Counted from the first letter of the stretch, positions 10,557-21,355 are shown. The stretch is DNA of 64,000 nt from Petrolisthes cinctipes (GCA_033782935.1 JAWQEG010000502.1:7501-71500), one strand, 5' to 3'. The notes: a model not told the origin generated them from the sequence alone. Numbers and translations are program-made.

Positions 10557-11345
10557 GAACATAGTATCATCATCACAATCCCCAAACTCAAGAAAGACCC
10601 CAAACTGCCATCTCCATCACTCTCCTCTTAACTCCCTCCTAAATTATTGAATGCCTCCTCCAAAGTCTAATCTCATCCCATTCCCCCAGCACCTTTACAA
10701 TATGATTTCAGGCCACTGCACTCAACAATCTTCTCACAGACTTCACACAAAGAACTCTAAGGAATAATTTCAGATTAGTGAGTTGTAGTGTTGGTAAATC
10801 TATCCCAGGGGAACAGAAACAACAACATGGCAGAACACCTACACACACTACAAAACATCAAAACAGTACTCGCTACCACACTCACAACAACTTCCTGCTC
10901 CATCCACTCACTCAAGCACAACACACAGCTGTTTGTACGGCCTCCCAACATCTATCCTTCTGAGTTCTCCCTTCCCTGTGAGGACAGAGTCCACCTGGCC
11001 AGGCACCAACCAGCCCTTATGACTTTATCAGAATTGGCTGGATGAAGCCAATGTGGATAACTGTCCAGGTTGTAACAACACCCCACACTGTTAAACACAT
11101 TATGGAAGACAGCTCTGCACAACACCACACATTGTTTGGCCATGTCCACATGATTGAGTGGTGCCCAGCAGGCAAATATTGTGAAGCCTGCCGGACCTGC
11201 TCCATCTTGTAGCTCTGCTAAAGAAGCGAGAGAAATAAGCTCGGTGTGATCATGTGGAAGACTGCACTGCAGACAACTACACCTGCAAACAGTACCACAC
11301 ACTGTTAAACACATTATGTAATACTGCACTGTACACAACCACACT
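10556..11345 (+). mobile_element. Jockey/I-like LINE fragment, broken
   Basis: Frame-hopping translation gives a reverse-transcriptase start (IPKLKKDPKLPS, then PISLLPPKLLE and YGFRPLHSTT), the usual fingers motifs of Jockey/I-type LINEs. After a deletion comes the C-terminal region with EDRVHLAR, and a Cys/His-type domain follows in broken frames. Several frameshifts and stops make it a dead copy. The same C-terminal module occurs at 20165-20485. Confidence 0.6.
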
Positions 11346-12196
11346 CAACATCAACAATAACAACCAAAAATTTATAAAGTCCAGCTCAACTAATTGCCTT
11401 GCTATTGCGTCCATGCCAGACTAACCTTTATAATCTGGTCTAATTTCCTGAAAAGACTGGAAAAATGTGTTAATTTTGGGTAACAGGTATCTTTAGGATA
11501 ATATGGACCTACTGACTCCAAAAATAACTTGCCAAACTGAAGTAGCTTATGACATGTCTTCAATTTACAAAGGCAAAATGGATACCAAATTTTTCTTGTT
11601 CTTCATACAGTATTGTATCTTCTGACATAACAGAAATTATATACTTCGCCAAAATATCTTGGATCTTGTTAATAACTTATTTTGGATTCAGCAGGTCATA
11701 TTTACCAAAGATACACGTTTGTCAAAAAAGAACAACTTTTCTGAAAATGGGACCAGCCTGACATTATTTTTGGGAACAAAATATATGTGACATATTGTAC
11801 CTATACTGTCATCACATTATTGTATCGAAATAAGTCATTTTATATTAAGTCAACTTTGATTTGGTCAGCCACTTTTTTTCTGTTTTTAATAAATATTTCT
11901 ATTTTGTTTTCACCTGTGGCATACATATTCGTCACCAAAATATTAGTTTTACATACGCATCCTGTCCACACTCTCATGGTGATGAAATATTTTACATCTG
12001 TTTACATACATGTAATATCATTAACTATTTAAGTTTAAGAAAATGAAATAAAAATTGAATCTACAGTAACTGTTTTTGTGTTGACCAAATTTCTTATTAT
12101 AAAATGAATGAATAACCTAATGAATTTATTTCATGTGAGGTCAGCTCTCCACTTACAATAAATTCTTCACTATGCAAAGTTGGAATGACTGCTTAC
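11346..12196. other. AT-rich intergenic stretch, nothing recognised
   Basis: No repeat shared with the rest of the window and no convincing reading frame. Short frames on both strands lack splice context or similarity I can name. Confidence 0.5.
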
Positions 12197-12454
12197 CACA
12201 AGACCAAAATTCAATCTTGTACATCCCCAGTCCGTGATGCTCAGCCACGACAAGTATCTTGTTATTTTTTAGGATTACCCTTGATTCAACCTTTTTACTG
12301 TCACTACTCTCCAATAATTTGAAGTACTTGAGTCCATGCAGGAGACCATGCCAAAAATATGCCAACAACATGCCCTTTTGCATGCTGATTCCAAAGATGT
12401 TTTTAGTTTTGTGATTTACTACATTCAGTGGTCTTACAGTTAGCACCTGAAACT
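12197..12454 (-). CDS. Solitary exon-like frame, unknown gene
   Basis: A 258-nt segment read on the minus strand from an acceptor (ATTCTTCATAACAG) to a donor (TGTG/GTAAGC), both in phase 1. It is open throughout and encodes about 86 residues of normal composition (for example MLLAYFWHGLLHGLKYFKLL, then VILKNNKILVVAEHHGLGMY). I do not recognise the family. It lies between the 3' ends of CEP43 and the zinc-finger gene and has no partner exons that I can see. It could be a relic of a lost or duplicated gene, or an exon of an undetected minus-strand gene. Confidence 0.35.
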
Positions 12455-12522
12455 CTGTTATGAAGAATAAAATAGTTTCAGTCACTCACTTAGCATGTAC
12501 AGTATATAGCTTTTCGAAACTA

Positions 12523-12769
12523 CACTCGACCCTCCAGTTCCCGGACAATTAGGGGGGGAGTACCAGTCCGAGAATCGTAAATGTCCATGGTCACTGACCA
12601 TTGCCGGACATTTACCCTACTCGGTCCGTGAATCACACGGACTTTTTTTTACTTTTCTCGGACGGTCCGAGCACATGTCCTGTAATTATACGTATTGTCG
12701 GACACCCGGATATTGTCCAGCAAATCCAAAATCCAGGAAAAGGGGATCCAGGAAATAGAGGGTCGAGTG
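12523..12769. mobile_element. Family L MITE (TA target, pogo/mariner-like)
   Basis: 247 bp between TA at 12521-12522 and 12770-12771. Ends are CACTCGACCCTCCAGTTCCC and, inverted, CACTCGACCCTCTATTTCC. Inside are further paired blocks rich in CGGAC. Only one copy is in the window. Confidence 0.75.
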
Positions 12770-12901
12770 TATACAATACAAATCCTTTGTCGAAAAACAT
12801 GCTTTCAGGTTGAAAACTTTGAAAGCATTTTCCTGCACCGTTTTATGCTGGCATGTCAGTATCATCTACCATTCCAGACCCCAGTTCATCGTGTGGGTTA
12901 A

Positions 12902-13057
12902 TGGGTGAGAATCGGCTGTAAATTGGAGGGCTACTGATTCCTCCGAACTATGCCAGGAAACAGATGACCTCAATGTTACTTTAATGAGAGATGTGATTTG
13001 TGGCATAGTTTGGAAGAATCAGTAGCACTCCATTTTATCAAGAGAGTATGTATCCCC
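12902..13057. repeat. Family A2 MITE
   Basis: A2 is related to family A: inner arms ACTGATTCCTCCGAACTATG and CATAGTTTGGAAGAATCAGTAG, a TTAA on the left, and a CCCC end near 13057. It differs from A by the outer GGAGGGCTACTGATT motif. Confidence 0.6.
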
Positions 13058-13368
13058 ATAACTGTCCCAATACAGTATAGTACTTCCGCTGCAAAATCAA
13101 ATAAACTTTGTCAATACATACATTTAAAGTTATCATAATCTAATTAATTCTGCTCTGTGATAGGTTAAAGAAGAGCCAATACCAATTTACAATATCTGTA
13201 TTTGCTATAACAATAAAAAATAATATTATATACATTAGTTACATTAATTACAAACCCTGATTAGCAGACAGTCATGGACCCAGGAGTGTGAGGGACAAAA
13301 GGGTGTTGGCAGAGAGTAATTATTTTATCCCAGGTAAGAAGTGGATGAGGGTTGTGTTCTCTGTAGCA

Positions 13369-13544
13369 CTAGATGGGTGAGTAACTCCAGAGGGAAGGTT
13401 GTGGTGGGGTATGAGGACCACCACCATCATGTGAGACAGAGTTGTTGTGTGTGTCTCCTCTATGAATGTCTGCAGTGGTGGAGTTGGACAGACCTGCATC
13501 CAGAGCCAATTCAGGTCCATCATCCTCACCCAGACCACCCGAAC
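13369..13544 (-). CDS. Zinc-finger gene, terminal exon
   Basis: A 176-nt exon after acceptor TCTTTCCCTTAG. With the leftover G it encodes GSGGLGEDDGPELALDAGLS onward to a Pro/Ser-rich end (PQPSLWSYSPI) and TAG. Confidence 0.8.
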
Positions 13545-16500
13545 CTAAGGGAAAGAATAAGTAACTTAAAAATGAAGTACTGTATAAAAATACAGTATAC
13601 ATAGGTACATATTCCCTCGTTTTCTGCTGTTTTTATGTGTGTATACTATACCGTTCTCAATAAGTCCCTCATTATCCACCACTGAGTTTATGGGTGTGTA
13701 ATGTACAAAGATTATTAAATTTATCACTACTGTATCCTTTTAACACAGGCTCAGTAAATCATTTAGTGTGTATGAATAACAGAACTATGGAAAAACATTT
13801 AGAGGTCTTCAATGAGGTACTGAGTGTAAACTGAAGTGGTGGATACAAGTCTAAAATCATGTCTAATCTATTTTCATTCGAGATGCCATGATACATGTGC
13901 TAAGCTCACCTTGTGTTTGTCTGTGGTGGTGGTGATGGTGGTGGTGGTGGGGGTGGAGAGTTGACGGCTGCAGCTCTCCCTCCACCCCCACCACCAGCTG
14001 CTCTTGAGGATCCTCCAATTCCTCCCCCACCACCTGTACCAAGAAAAAATAAATGCATGTTGAATTTGATCTCCTTAAGGAGGTATTATGCATACTTTTG
14101 GTACATTAGAGTGCCTTGATTCCTCTAAAGTATGCCAGGAAACATGACCAGATTAACAAAAAGAATGGTGGCTGTTGCTTGGAATAATTTGGAGGAATTG
14201 GTTGCTCCAGACTTACCACCAACACTGTAATACCTCCTTAACACATTTTACCATAGTACAACAGACGCACATCAAACACAACACTCCAATTCTACCACAC
14301 GCACTCCACCTCATCCATACACACATACCCCTGTCCAATCCACCCTTAGTAAGCAAGGTCAGCTAATATAAAATCAGCCCCTAGGATCCAGAAGTTGAAA
14401 TGGTACTGGTTCCAAAAAGTTTACGAAATTGTACAGTACTGAAAATCCCAGCTGAAAATAAGTACAGTAATTATTTGTTTTTCACTGGTGTTATAGGTGT
14501 GTATTGTGCTGTTTGTAATGAATGTCTACTGTAAACCCTCTTCGCACATTACACACCCATAACAACAGTGGAAAAGGAGGGATTACTGTAAATGCTATAC
14601 AAAATATTCATGCCACTTACATTTGTATACATGAACATACCTGCTGTGAAGTAGTGGTTACTGGGGTGTACATAATGAGTCCTGGGGCAGGTGGAAGGGT
14701 GTGTGAACTAGTTACATCACCCCCACCACTTGTCCCCTCTATCATGATGTAAGTGGCCTGGGTGGTGCCAACAGACTCCCCTGTGCCTTGGGTTGCAGGA
14801 GTTGTAGCGAGGGTGACACCATATGGACAGGTCTCCCCTCCAGCAGCTGTGATGGGAATGATAGCGGATACAGGCAATGAGTCAGTTAAGAATATGTTGT
14901 TGTCTTTGGGGCCTCCTGGCTCCAACTCCCCTTGTAAAAGCTGCTCTTCCCCAATGATGTGTGGAGGAGAACCTGGTAGCACAAACTCTGAAAGTTCCTT
15001 TGTTTTGATCTGTTGTTGTTGTTGCTGCCCACCGCCATGTTGTATGACTTGCTGTTGTTGTTGTCTCCCAGGTTGTTGAGTCCTTTTAGCATTACCATGG
15101 ACCTTGCGCTGATGTGATGTTAGATCAGCCTTAATGCCGAAAGACCTGAAACATTGCTCACAGTCAAAGTTACGATCTTTGCCGTGGCGTTTTTTGTGTC
15201 TTGCTACACAACGTATGGTGTGGAAGAGTTTGCCACAAACATCACATGAGAAGGACCGCTCCTGTTGATGGAAGACCATGTGTTCGTGTAGGTAGTTACT
15301 ATCTACGTATCCCTTACCACAGATATGACACACATTGGGCCGTTCTTTGGTGTGGTGTTGGAGGTAATGGTGGTGTTTATCACGCTTGGCATTGAACTCA
15401 GCACCACATAAATTACACACAAATGGCTTCTTTTCCTTGTGCAACACCATGTGCTTTGAGAGATTTCCCCGGGAACTCAGAACCTTGTTACAGATTTGAC
15501 AGGTATGTGGGTCACGACTGCCCTGGCCGGTGGGAGGAGAGCAGTGTTCACGTTGTCTTGTGATGGGCTGTCCAGCTTCTCCCATCTTCCTCACGTACTT
15601 TCTCTTTTCGTTTTTGTCACGTGGTCTTGCCTTGGGACCGGGCTTCTTCTTGGTCCTCTTCATCAATGTTTCCTGTGGTGGAGTGTGAGGGGGTGTGTCT
15701 CCAGGTGTGTCCATGACAAACACTTCCTCCATTTTGGTTAGGGCCACTTCTGAATGTTCTTGACTCCACTTCAATTGTCCACTATCTGATGCAAGGGTAG
15801 TACTAGCAGATCTATGGCCAGCATTACTAGGAATATCTATAGATGTATTATTAGTGTTTCTGCTTCTAACTTTATGTCTCTTTTTGACAATTTGGCAGGG
15901 AACTGTCAGTTTTAATAATGCTGAGGACAACTCTTGTATAGTGTGAGTTAAGAGATGGTCATTTAGAACTTCAGACTTGGGGAACTCCACACCACACACT
16001 GAACAAGTCCAGATTGTTAACAACTCCCTTTCCTCTTCTACTGAGCTCTCATGAGAAATGTGTTCATCTGTTATATCATCAGTTTGTTGTGTGCTGGCTC
16101 GCTCTAATTTGAACTCATAGGCCGGGTCGTCAGGAGGTCTAAGGGGAGACATGAGAGCATCAACAGTGGCTTGTGAGGTACTGGTCTCATGAAGGCCGGG
16201 ATTCTTAGTACTACAATCCTTCTCCTGGTGACATGCAACTGCCTCTGAACTGGAAAAGGCAAGATTGCAATAAGCACAAGTCCACACCACATTACACTGT
16301 CCTGCTTCTTCTCCCTCTATATCTGTTCTCTCCTCCGGCCCTCCTAACACCTCCTCTGGACGGTACTGGTGGTGGTCTTCTCCGACACCGGTAATGATTT
16401 CACTTTCCGACAGCTTCTGTACTATAGTGCCATTCCTGGCTAGCAGATTAAACCCATGAGATCCACCCTCCACCCCTGGATCAGGTAGAATTCGTACAAC

Positions 16501-19024
16501 GTCTAAATCCAGTGTATCTTCCCCAATAAACTTTTCTCCAAAGAACTTGACTACTACCTGTGGAGGCAGCTTACGCCCGGTGCCATTCATGCCAGCACAG
16601 TCTGGTGCAAATACAGAAGTCACAACAGCATCAATGGAAGATGATGTTACCAGCTGTCCCCCATCCAATCCTGTCTGATCAGTGGTACTTACTATTTGGT
16701 CAATATTAACATGAGTGGTACGATTCTGATCAGATCCCATGGCGGCCACATCCAAGGGGTCTAAGTCTGCATCAGCAAGACCACCACTCTCATCTGCTAC
16801 AGTACTTATGGCCATGACTGAAGAACCTGGATTTGTAGTTTCTTGAACCTGTGAGGAAGCTACAAGATGATGACTACCAAGGGATGTCGAAGTGAGAGCA
16901 GCAGAGGAGACAGCCAGAGCACTATTAGCTAAGCCTGGTGATACCAATGTCCCACCAGTAGAGAGTGTAACAGTGGCCAGAGACCCATTGGCTGACATGG
17001 TGCCTTGATCATCCTGGACAACAGCAGTTAGTTTCATGGTGGGCGAGGGAGGATCTGGGCCAAGTTTGAGGGGGTCATATGACCCATACATGATGTGATA
17101 TTCCCCATCTTCCACACCACCAGAGTCCTGGTACCTGCAAAATAAATGAGGCATATAATTATAGAGTCCTTCTTGCCAACAGACTCTGCTGTACAGTATG
17201 CATTATCATTCAGAGGGTAACATTACTAAACTTTACTTTGAGGAAAAAGTTCTTTGTCATTCAATTTGTGTTGTTTTGGAATACGAATTGAGCGACAAAG
17301 AGCCTTTTCCTCAAAGTACAAAAGTTTAATAACACCAGCCTTAGCATCTTAGTACACAGAAATTTCTTAACTGCAGGTAACATAAGGTAATCTAGTGTTG
17401 TCCAAGTTTGTAATCAAGTACAGTATGGTAGTACATAATATAATCATCCCCAAATATTAAGGTTTACCATTGTTTAACACTATTTTCATATGATACAGAA
17501 GGTTATATTAGTAATAATAATGATACATATACTGTACTGTACTGTATATATAAAAAAGATTAAAAGTTTTTTTTTTTATTGCTCTTTTTTTATTTGTAAT
17601 TATCCAGTATATTACCGTTTTCTATTACAATGTTTCTACCCTCTTCACTCACTAATTCATAACATTCTAAGACACTTTTCTTTTATGGAATTTTCTTTGG
17701 ATATGTCCCATTTCCAAGATAGGGCATATTTAAATGGGGCATTTTGATATTAGCCTGACCTTACCTAACCTAGACTGCAGCACACTACCGGGGGTGTTTA
17801 TCTAGACTATTGCCGTTTTGTAGCAGTTTTGCCAGATCCGGCTAGGTCCCAGTATTTTGCCCCGGTCATTTCCTGGTACTTTATCACGGTTATTTCCCGG
17901 TAGTTTGCCCAGGTTAGGTCCCGGTAGTTTGCCCAGGTTAGGTCCTGGTAGTCTGTTGTGGTCTAGGTTAGGTCAGACTAATTTCTAAATTATGTTTGTA
18001 AAACGGGGCATATCTCGAAAACGGGACATCTCCGAGAGAAACACCATAGATGAAAATTGTCTTAGAATGGTCCACAATAGGGTAAATATTGAAAGAATAA
18101 GTGTTATTGCGTACGGTTTTTCTACCTTCATTACCCATTTATTTAAACCATTCTAAGACTATTTTCTTCTATGGCATTTCCACCGCAATTGCCCCATTTC
18201 CAAGATAGGGCATATTCAAATGGGGCATTTTGAAATTAGCCTGACCTAACCTAACCTAACCTAGACCGCATCAGACTACCGGGACCTAACCTGGGCAAAC
18301 TACCGGGAAATAACCGTGGTAAAGTACAGGAAATGACCGGGGCAAAATACTGGGACCTAGCCGGATCTGGCAACACTAGCTACAAAACGGCAATTCTTTC
18401 AATAAATACCCAAAATAGTGGGTAATGATACTAAAATACACAATATAGTGAACCCAGTACTTCTGTAAATTTACCGATAATTATAATCAACACCAACCAA
18501 AATATAATTACATATATATAATTAACAAAACACACATATACAGTAACTTAAGAGTAGTACATAATTAACGTTAGGTCTTTATGGTATTTATTGAAAGAGT
18601 TACCGTTTTGTAGCAGTGTTGCCAGATCCAGCTAGGTCCCAGTATTTTGCCCCGGTCATTTATTGTACTTTATCACGGTTATTTCCCGGTAGTTTGTCCA
18701 AGTTAATTCCCGGTAGTTTGTCCAGGTTAGGTCCCGGTAGTCTGCTGTGGTCTAGGTTAGGTCAGGTCAGGTCAGGCTAATTTCAAAATGCCCTATCTTG
18801 GAAATGGGGCATTTGTGGAGAAAATGCCATAGAAGAAAATAGTCTTAGAATGGTCTAAATAAGTGGGTAATGAAGGTAGAAAAACCGTACGCAATAACGG
18901 TAATTCATTCAATATTTACCCATAATTATAACCAATACCAAAATATAATTAACTTTACATATATATAATAAACAAAACACACACACATACACACACACAC
19001 AGTATTATATCCTTGTTACTCACA
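13369..19024 (-). CDS. C2H2 zinc-finger protein, 931 aa
   Basis: Coding exons, 5' to 3' on the minus strand: leader exon ending 19024, 17134-14641, 14033-13910 and 13544-13369. The leader donates AT and the next exon donates G, so the initiator ATG is spliced together and the product starts MYQDSGGVEDGEYHIMYG. All later phases agree (0, then 1, then stop TAG). Fingers: a C2HC-type at about residues 287-308, a single C2H2 near 378-400, then five tandem C2H2 fingers at about 544-680 (CQIC, CNLC, CHIC, CDVC, CEQC) joined by linkers of four to eight residues (for example HKEKKPFVC). A basic patch (KRTKKKPGPKARP) precedes the array, and Gln runs and a His run follow it. This layout suggests a nuclear DNA-binding regulator. 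No orthologue is named because only the fingers are recognisable. Confidence 0.85.
13735..13850. repeat. Family C MITE fragment
   Basis: Holds CCTTTTAACACAGGCTCAGT through GTGGTGGATACAAGTCT without the outer ends. It lies in the last intron of the zinc-finger gene. Confidence 0.6.
13910..14033 (-). CDS. Zinc-finger gene, His-rich penultimate exon
   Basis: A 124-nt exon, acceptor TTCTTGGTACAG, donor CAAG/GTGAGC, phase 0 in and 1 out. It encodes VVGEELEDPQEQLVVGVEGE, then HPHHHHHHHHHRQTQ. The other frame would give a Gly/Pro-rich peptide, but only the His frame satisfies both junctions. Confidence 0.75.
14079..14237. mobile_element. Family A MITE, intact, TTAA both sides
   Basis: Family A is about 160 bp. 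Outer ends are GGGGGTAGTAC-like, always at TTAA. Inner arms are TGATTCCTCCAAACTATTCC and the reverse, around CCATTATTTTTGTTAATCTG. I call the reading with GTGTTGGTAAATCTGGAGCA at the left 'forward'. This copy is reverse, with TTAA at 14075-14078 and 14238-14241. The TTAA target resembles piggyBac, though the ends begin GG rather than CC. Confidence 0.85.
14465..14588. mobile_element. Family B MITE, internally deleted
   Basis: Family B is about 205 bp and palindromic: CAGTAATGCCTTGTTTTCCA ends at TA, a GTTATGGGTGTGTATT arm, then TGTACAGTAAACCCTCATTA and ATCCACCACTGGGTTTATGG in the centre. This 124-bp copy has lost the centre but keeps both TA-flanked ends. Confidence 0.75.
14641..17134 (-). 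CDS. Zinc-finger gene, main exon
   Basis: A 2494-nt exon from acceptor TTATTTTGCAG to donor CAGCAG/GTATGT, carrying all seven fingers, the Gln runs (QQPGRQQQQQ and GGGQQQQQQ) and a Thr/Ser/Val-rich N-terminal third. Reading without the upstream splice would start at an ATG in the intron (17152-17154). The spliced AT-G start is preferred because the acceptor tract is strong and the split codon restores ATG exactly. Confidence 0.9.
17215..17338. repeat. Family D hairpin MITE
   Basis: Both arms are present (TTTGAGGAAAAAGTTCTTTG and GACAAAGAGCCTTTTCCTCA). It lies in intron 1 of the zinc-finger gene, just upstream of the main exon acceptor. Confidence 0.75.
17615..18480. repeat. Three family F copies nested in one another
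   Basis: An outer copy (from about 17615) is interrupted near 17794 by a second copy in the opposite orientation. That copy is in turn interrupted at 18080/18411 by a complete third copy (18081-18410). The third has GGTAAATATTGAAAGAAT and its inverse ATTCTTTCAATAAATACC as ends, and 8-bp flanks CACAATAG and CAAAATAG. Confidence 0.7.
18583..18920. mobile_element. Family F MITE, full length
   Basis: Runs from GGTATTTATTGAAAGAGTTA to TAATTCATTCAATATTTACC. The order is GTGTTGCCAGATCC, CCCGGTAG, GGTTAGGTCAGGTCAGG, GAAATGGGGCATTTGTGG, then ACCGTACGCAATAACGG. A clear target duplication is not visible. Confidence 0.75.
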
Positions 19025-19150
19025 TGACAACCACCTCCTGTTGTTACCTACTAGAGTTGTTGTTGTTGTTGGTGTTTATCTTCCTCAACACAACAACAAC
19101 AACAGACACAACAATATTACCCTCTGCCAGTGTTGCCAGGTCTGCTTGAA
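18985..19150 (-). other. Leader exon of the zinc-finger gene (5' UTR plus AT)
   Basis: On the minus strand a strong donor GTCAT/GTGAGTAAC ends the leader at 19024, and intron sequence follows below it. The exon reaches up toward the promoter palindrome and is built largely of CAA/GTTGTT repeats. It supplies the first two bases of the ATG and no other in-frame coding. The transcription start is not determined; it is presumably between 19100 and 19160. Confidence 0.6.
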
Positions 19151-19315
19151 CCCAGTGTTGCCAATGGAGGAGGCAGCGGTATGACGTCACAAAAGTTAAT
19201 AATTAGGCCACTTTTTTTGTGACGTCATGCCCCGCCTCCTCCATTGGCAACACTGGCATAGATAGGGTAATAATGTAATGTTGTGTCTGTTGTTGTTGTT
19301 GTGTTTAGGAATATA
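19083..19315. promoter_or_regulatory. Palindromic promoter-like element: CRE, CCAAT, GC box
   Basis: The core hairpin (about 19151-19258) has arms CCAGTGTTGCCAATGGAGGA and its inverse, each with ATTGG (inverted CCAAT), a GGAGGAGGC/GCCTCCTCC box and a full TGACGTCA CRE (19173-19180 and 19222-19229). They surround a short TTAATAATTAGGCC centre. The palindrome extends outward over the ACAACAACAACAACAGACA segments, which are leader sequence of the zinc-finger gene on one side. That gives a mirror-image leader on the other side, with a possible donor AACAAG/GTAAAG at about 19327. Confidence 0.55.
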
Positions 19316-19336
19316 ATCAATAACAAGGTAAAGGTA

Positions 19337-19688
19337 CAGAAGTGGACCTTACTGTATAATAAATATTTTACTGTCATTACCCACTTATTTGGACCATTCT
19401 AAGACACTTTTCGGTACCCACTTTTCTTCTATGGTTTTTCTTCCTCAAATGCCCCATTTCCAAGATAGGGCATATTCAAATGGGGCATTTTGAAATTAGC
19501 CTGACCTTACCTAACCTGACCTAACCTAACCTAGACCGCATCAGACTACCGGGACCTAACCTGGGCAAACGGGACCTAACCTGGGCAAACTACCGGGAAA
19601 TAATCTGATAAAGTACAATAAATGACAGGGGTATAATACTAGGACCCAGCCGGATCTGGCAACACTGCTGAATTAAGGTCCACTTCTG
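19337..19688. mobile_element. Family M element (TA target) containing a family F copy
   Basis: Ends CAGAAGTGGACCTTACTGTA and, inverted, CAGAAGTGGACCTTAATTC, flanked by TA at 19335-19336 and 19689-19690. The interior is mostly a truncated family F sequence with a doubled CGGGACCTAACCTGGGCAAA block near 19550-19590. Confidence 0.65.
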
Positions 19689-19855
19689 TACTAATACCAA
19701 TAACAATAACAACAACTCCATGTCAAAACACACACACATGCCAAGGAACATCACCACCACCAACCAGTACACGATACCATACACATATACTATCAATACT
19801 TATTACACCCTGCCCACCCCAAACCAATCTCCAGAAACATATCCATACTCAAATT

Positions 19856-20130
19856 GGTAAATATTGAAAGAATTACCGTTATTGCATACGGGTTTTCTAC
19901 CTTCATTACCCACTTATTTAGACCATTCTAAGACTATTTTCTTCTTTGGCATTTCCTACGCAAGTGCCCCATTTCCGAGATAGGGCATATTCAAATTAGC
20001 CTGACCTTACCTAACCTAACCTAGATCACATCAGACTACCGGGAAATAACCGTAGTAAAGTACAGGAAATGATCGGGGTAAAATACTGGGACCTAGCTGG
20101 ATCTGGCAACAGTAATTTTCAATAAATACC
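19856..20130. mobile_element. Family F MITE with 8-bp target duplication
   Basis: Ends GGTAAATATTGAAAGAATTA and TTTCAATAAATACC, flanked by CTCAAATT and CTCAAATC. The site it split belongs to a LINE fragment that resumes at 20131. This copy fixes the family's 8-bp target duplication, which fits hAT- or P-like transposition. Confidence 0.75.
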
Positions 20131-20485
20131 CTCAAATCACTCACCAGTCCATCCAAATACTTGAGAACACTACTCAGCTGCATGCACAACCTCCTGACAT
20201 CTGCAGAATCCTCCGTTCCCAATGAGGACAGAGTCCACCTGGCCAGGCTGCGATGTGGCCACCACCCGGCCCTTCTGACATATCAGAAGAGGCTGGATGG
20301 AGCCATTGTGTATGCCTGTCCGGGATGCAACACTGCACCCCATTATATTAAACACATTATGGAAGACTGCAACGCACACAACCACACTCAACAACAACAC
20401 AACATACACTCTCTGAGGGCACTGTGGGAAAGCCCAGTACAGGCCTTCCTCTGGAGCTCGGGGCTGTTCGGCCAGACAGCTTGAG
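20131..20485 (+). mobile_element. Jockey/I-like LINE 3' fragment
   Basis: An open segment encodes EDRVHLARLRCGHHPALLTY, then CPGCNTAPHYIKHIMEDC. This is the C-terminal domain with a C-x2-C...H...C pattern that follows the reverse transcriptase in Jockey/R1/I-type elements. Upstream enzyme domains are absent. Confidence 0.65.
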
Positions 20486-20724
20486 GAACAACTACTGCTT
20501 CAAAGAAAGAACTTAATTTCATGCAAAGGAAAAATAATAAAATGTCTCATTATAAGTGGGATGTCATTTATTTACATATAAATAAAAGCCATAGGTTCAC
20601 AACCTCTTCTTTGTATGACCAAGAAATAAGTAGATGAATACATTTTTACAATATAATGGTTTGGTTGACACAAGATGAAAGATGTGATGGGTCAGACAAT
20701 ATTTTGATTATGGTTCAGCATTAA

Positions 20725-20884
20725 GAGGATAATATACTTTTGGTACATTAGAGCCCCTTGATTTCTCCAAAATATGTCAGGAAACAAACATGACCAGATT
20801 AATTAAAATAATGGAGTCCAGTTGTTGCTTGGAATAGTTCAGAGGAATCAATTGCTCCAAATTTACCAACACTGTACTAACCCC
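20725..20884. mobile_element. Family A MITE (reverse)
   Basis: TTAA at 20721-20724 and 20885-20888; full length with mild divergence. Confidence 0.8.
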
Positions 20885-21042
20885 TTAAAACACTGTAGTG
20901 GTGAAGTAAATACAAGTACTGTACATGCACAGGACTGTTATTATATACCCAGCAAGAAACTAACATTACCTTTCCCTAAAATATTAGAATTTTTAATGTT
21001 CACTGATGCCTAGATATTCAAGAATCAATTTTATACCATATA

Positions 21043-21233
21043 CAGCAGACCCTTAATATATAATGAATAAATACTCATATCCACCACTTCATTTTACACT
21101 CAGTCCCTCATTGAAGACCACCCAATGATTTTCCAGGCTTCTGTTATTCATTACCACACATACCAAGTGATTTACTGTGGCCGTGTGAAAAGGACAGTGA
21201 TAAATATATTCATCTTGTATCGAGGGTCTACTG
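21043..21233. mobile_element. Family C MITE, intact
   Basis: TA at 21041-21042 and 21234-21235. Ends CAGCAGACCCTTAATATA and, inverted, CAGTAGACCCTCGATACAAG. Best reference copy for the family: about 190 bp, with imperfect outer arms and TGTTATTCATTACCA inside. The CAGTAGACCCTCG end resembles pogo/Tigger and mariner ends. Confidence 0.8.
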
Positions 21234-21355
21234 TATCAATATAATGATGAACTGTAATCTCCACCACTACACTGTCAGGAACTCACAAATAAAGTAACAA
21301 CAAAATACCATATGTTGAACTGAATGAGTGAGGGTGATAAATGAAGAAGGAATAA

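Noticed and set aside
17152..17154. ATG at the head of the 845-codon frame as the zinc-finger start
   Set aside because: It lies inside a strong splice-acceptor tract; the AT/G split start gives consistent phases and a leader beside a promoter-like element.
18241..18275. CCTAACCTAACCTAACC as interstitial telomere repeat (TTAGG)n
   Set aside because: The motif is part of family F and recurs at the same place in each F copy, with interruptions.
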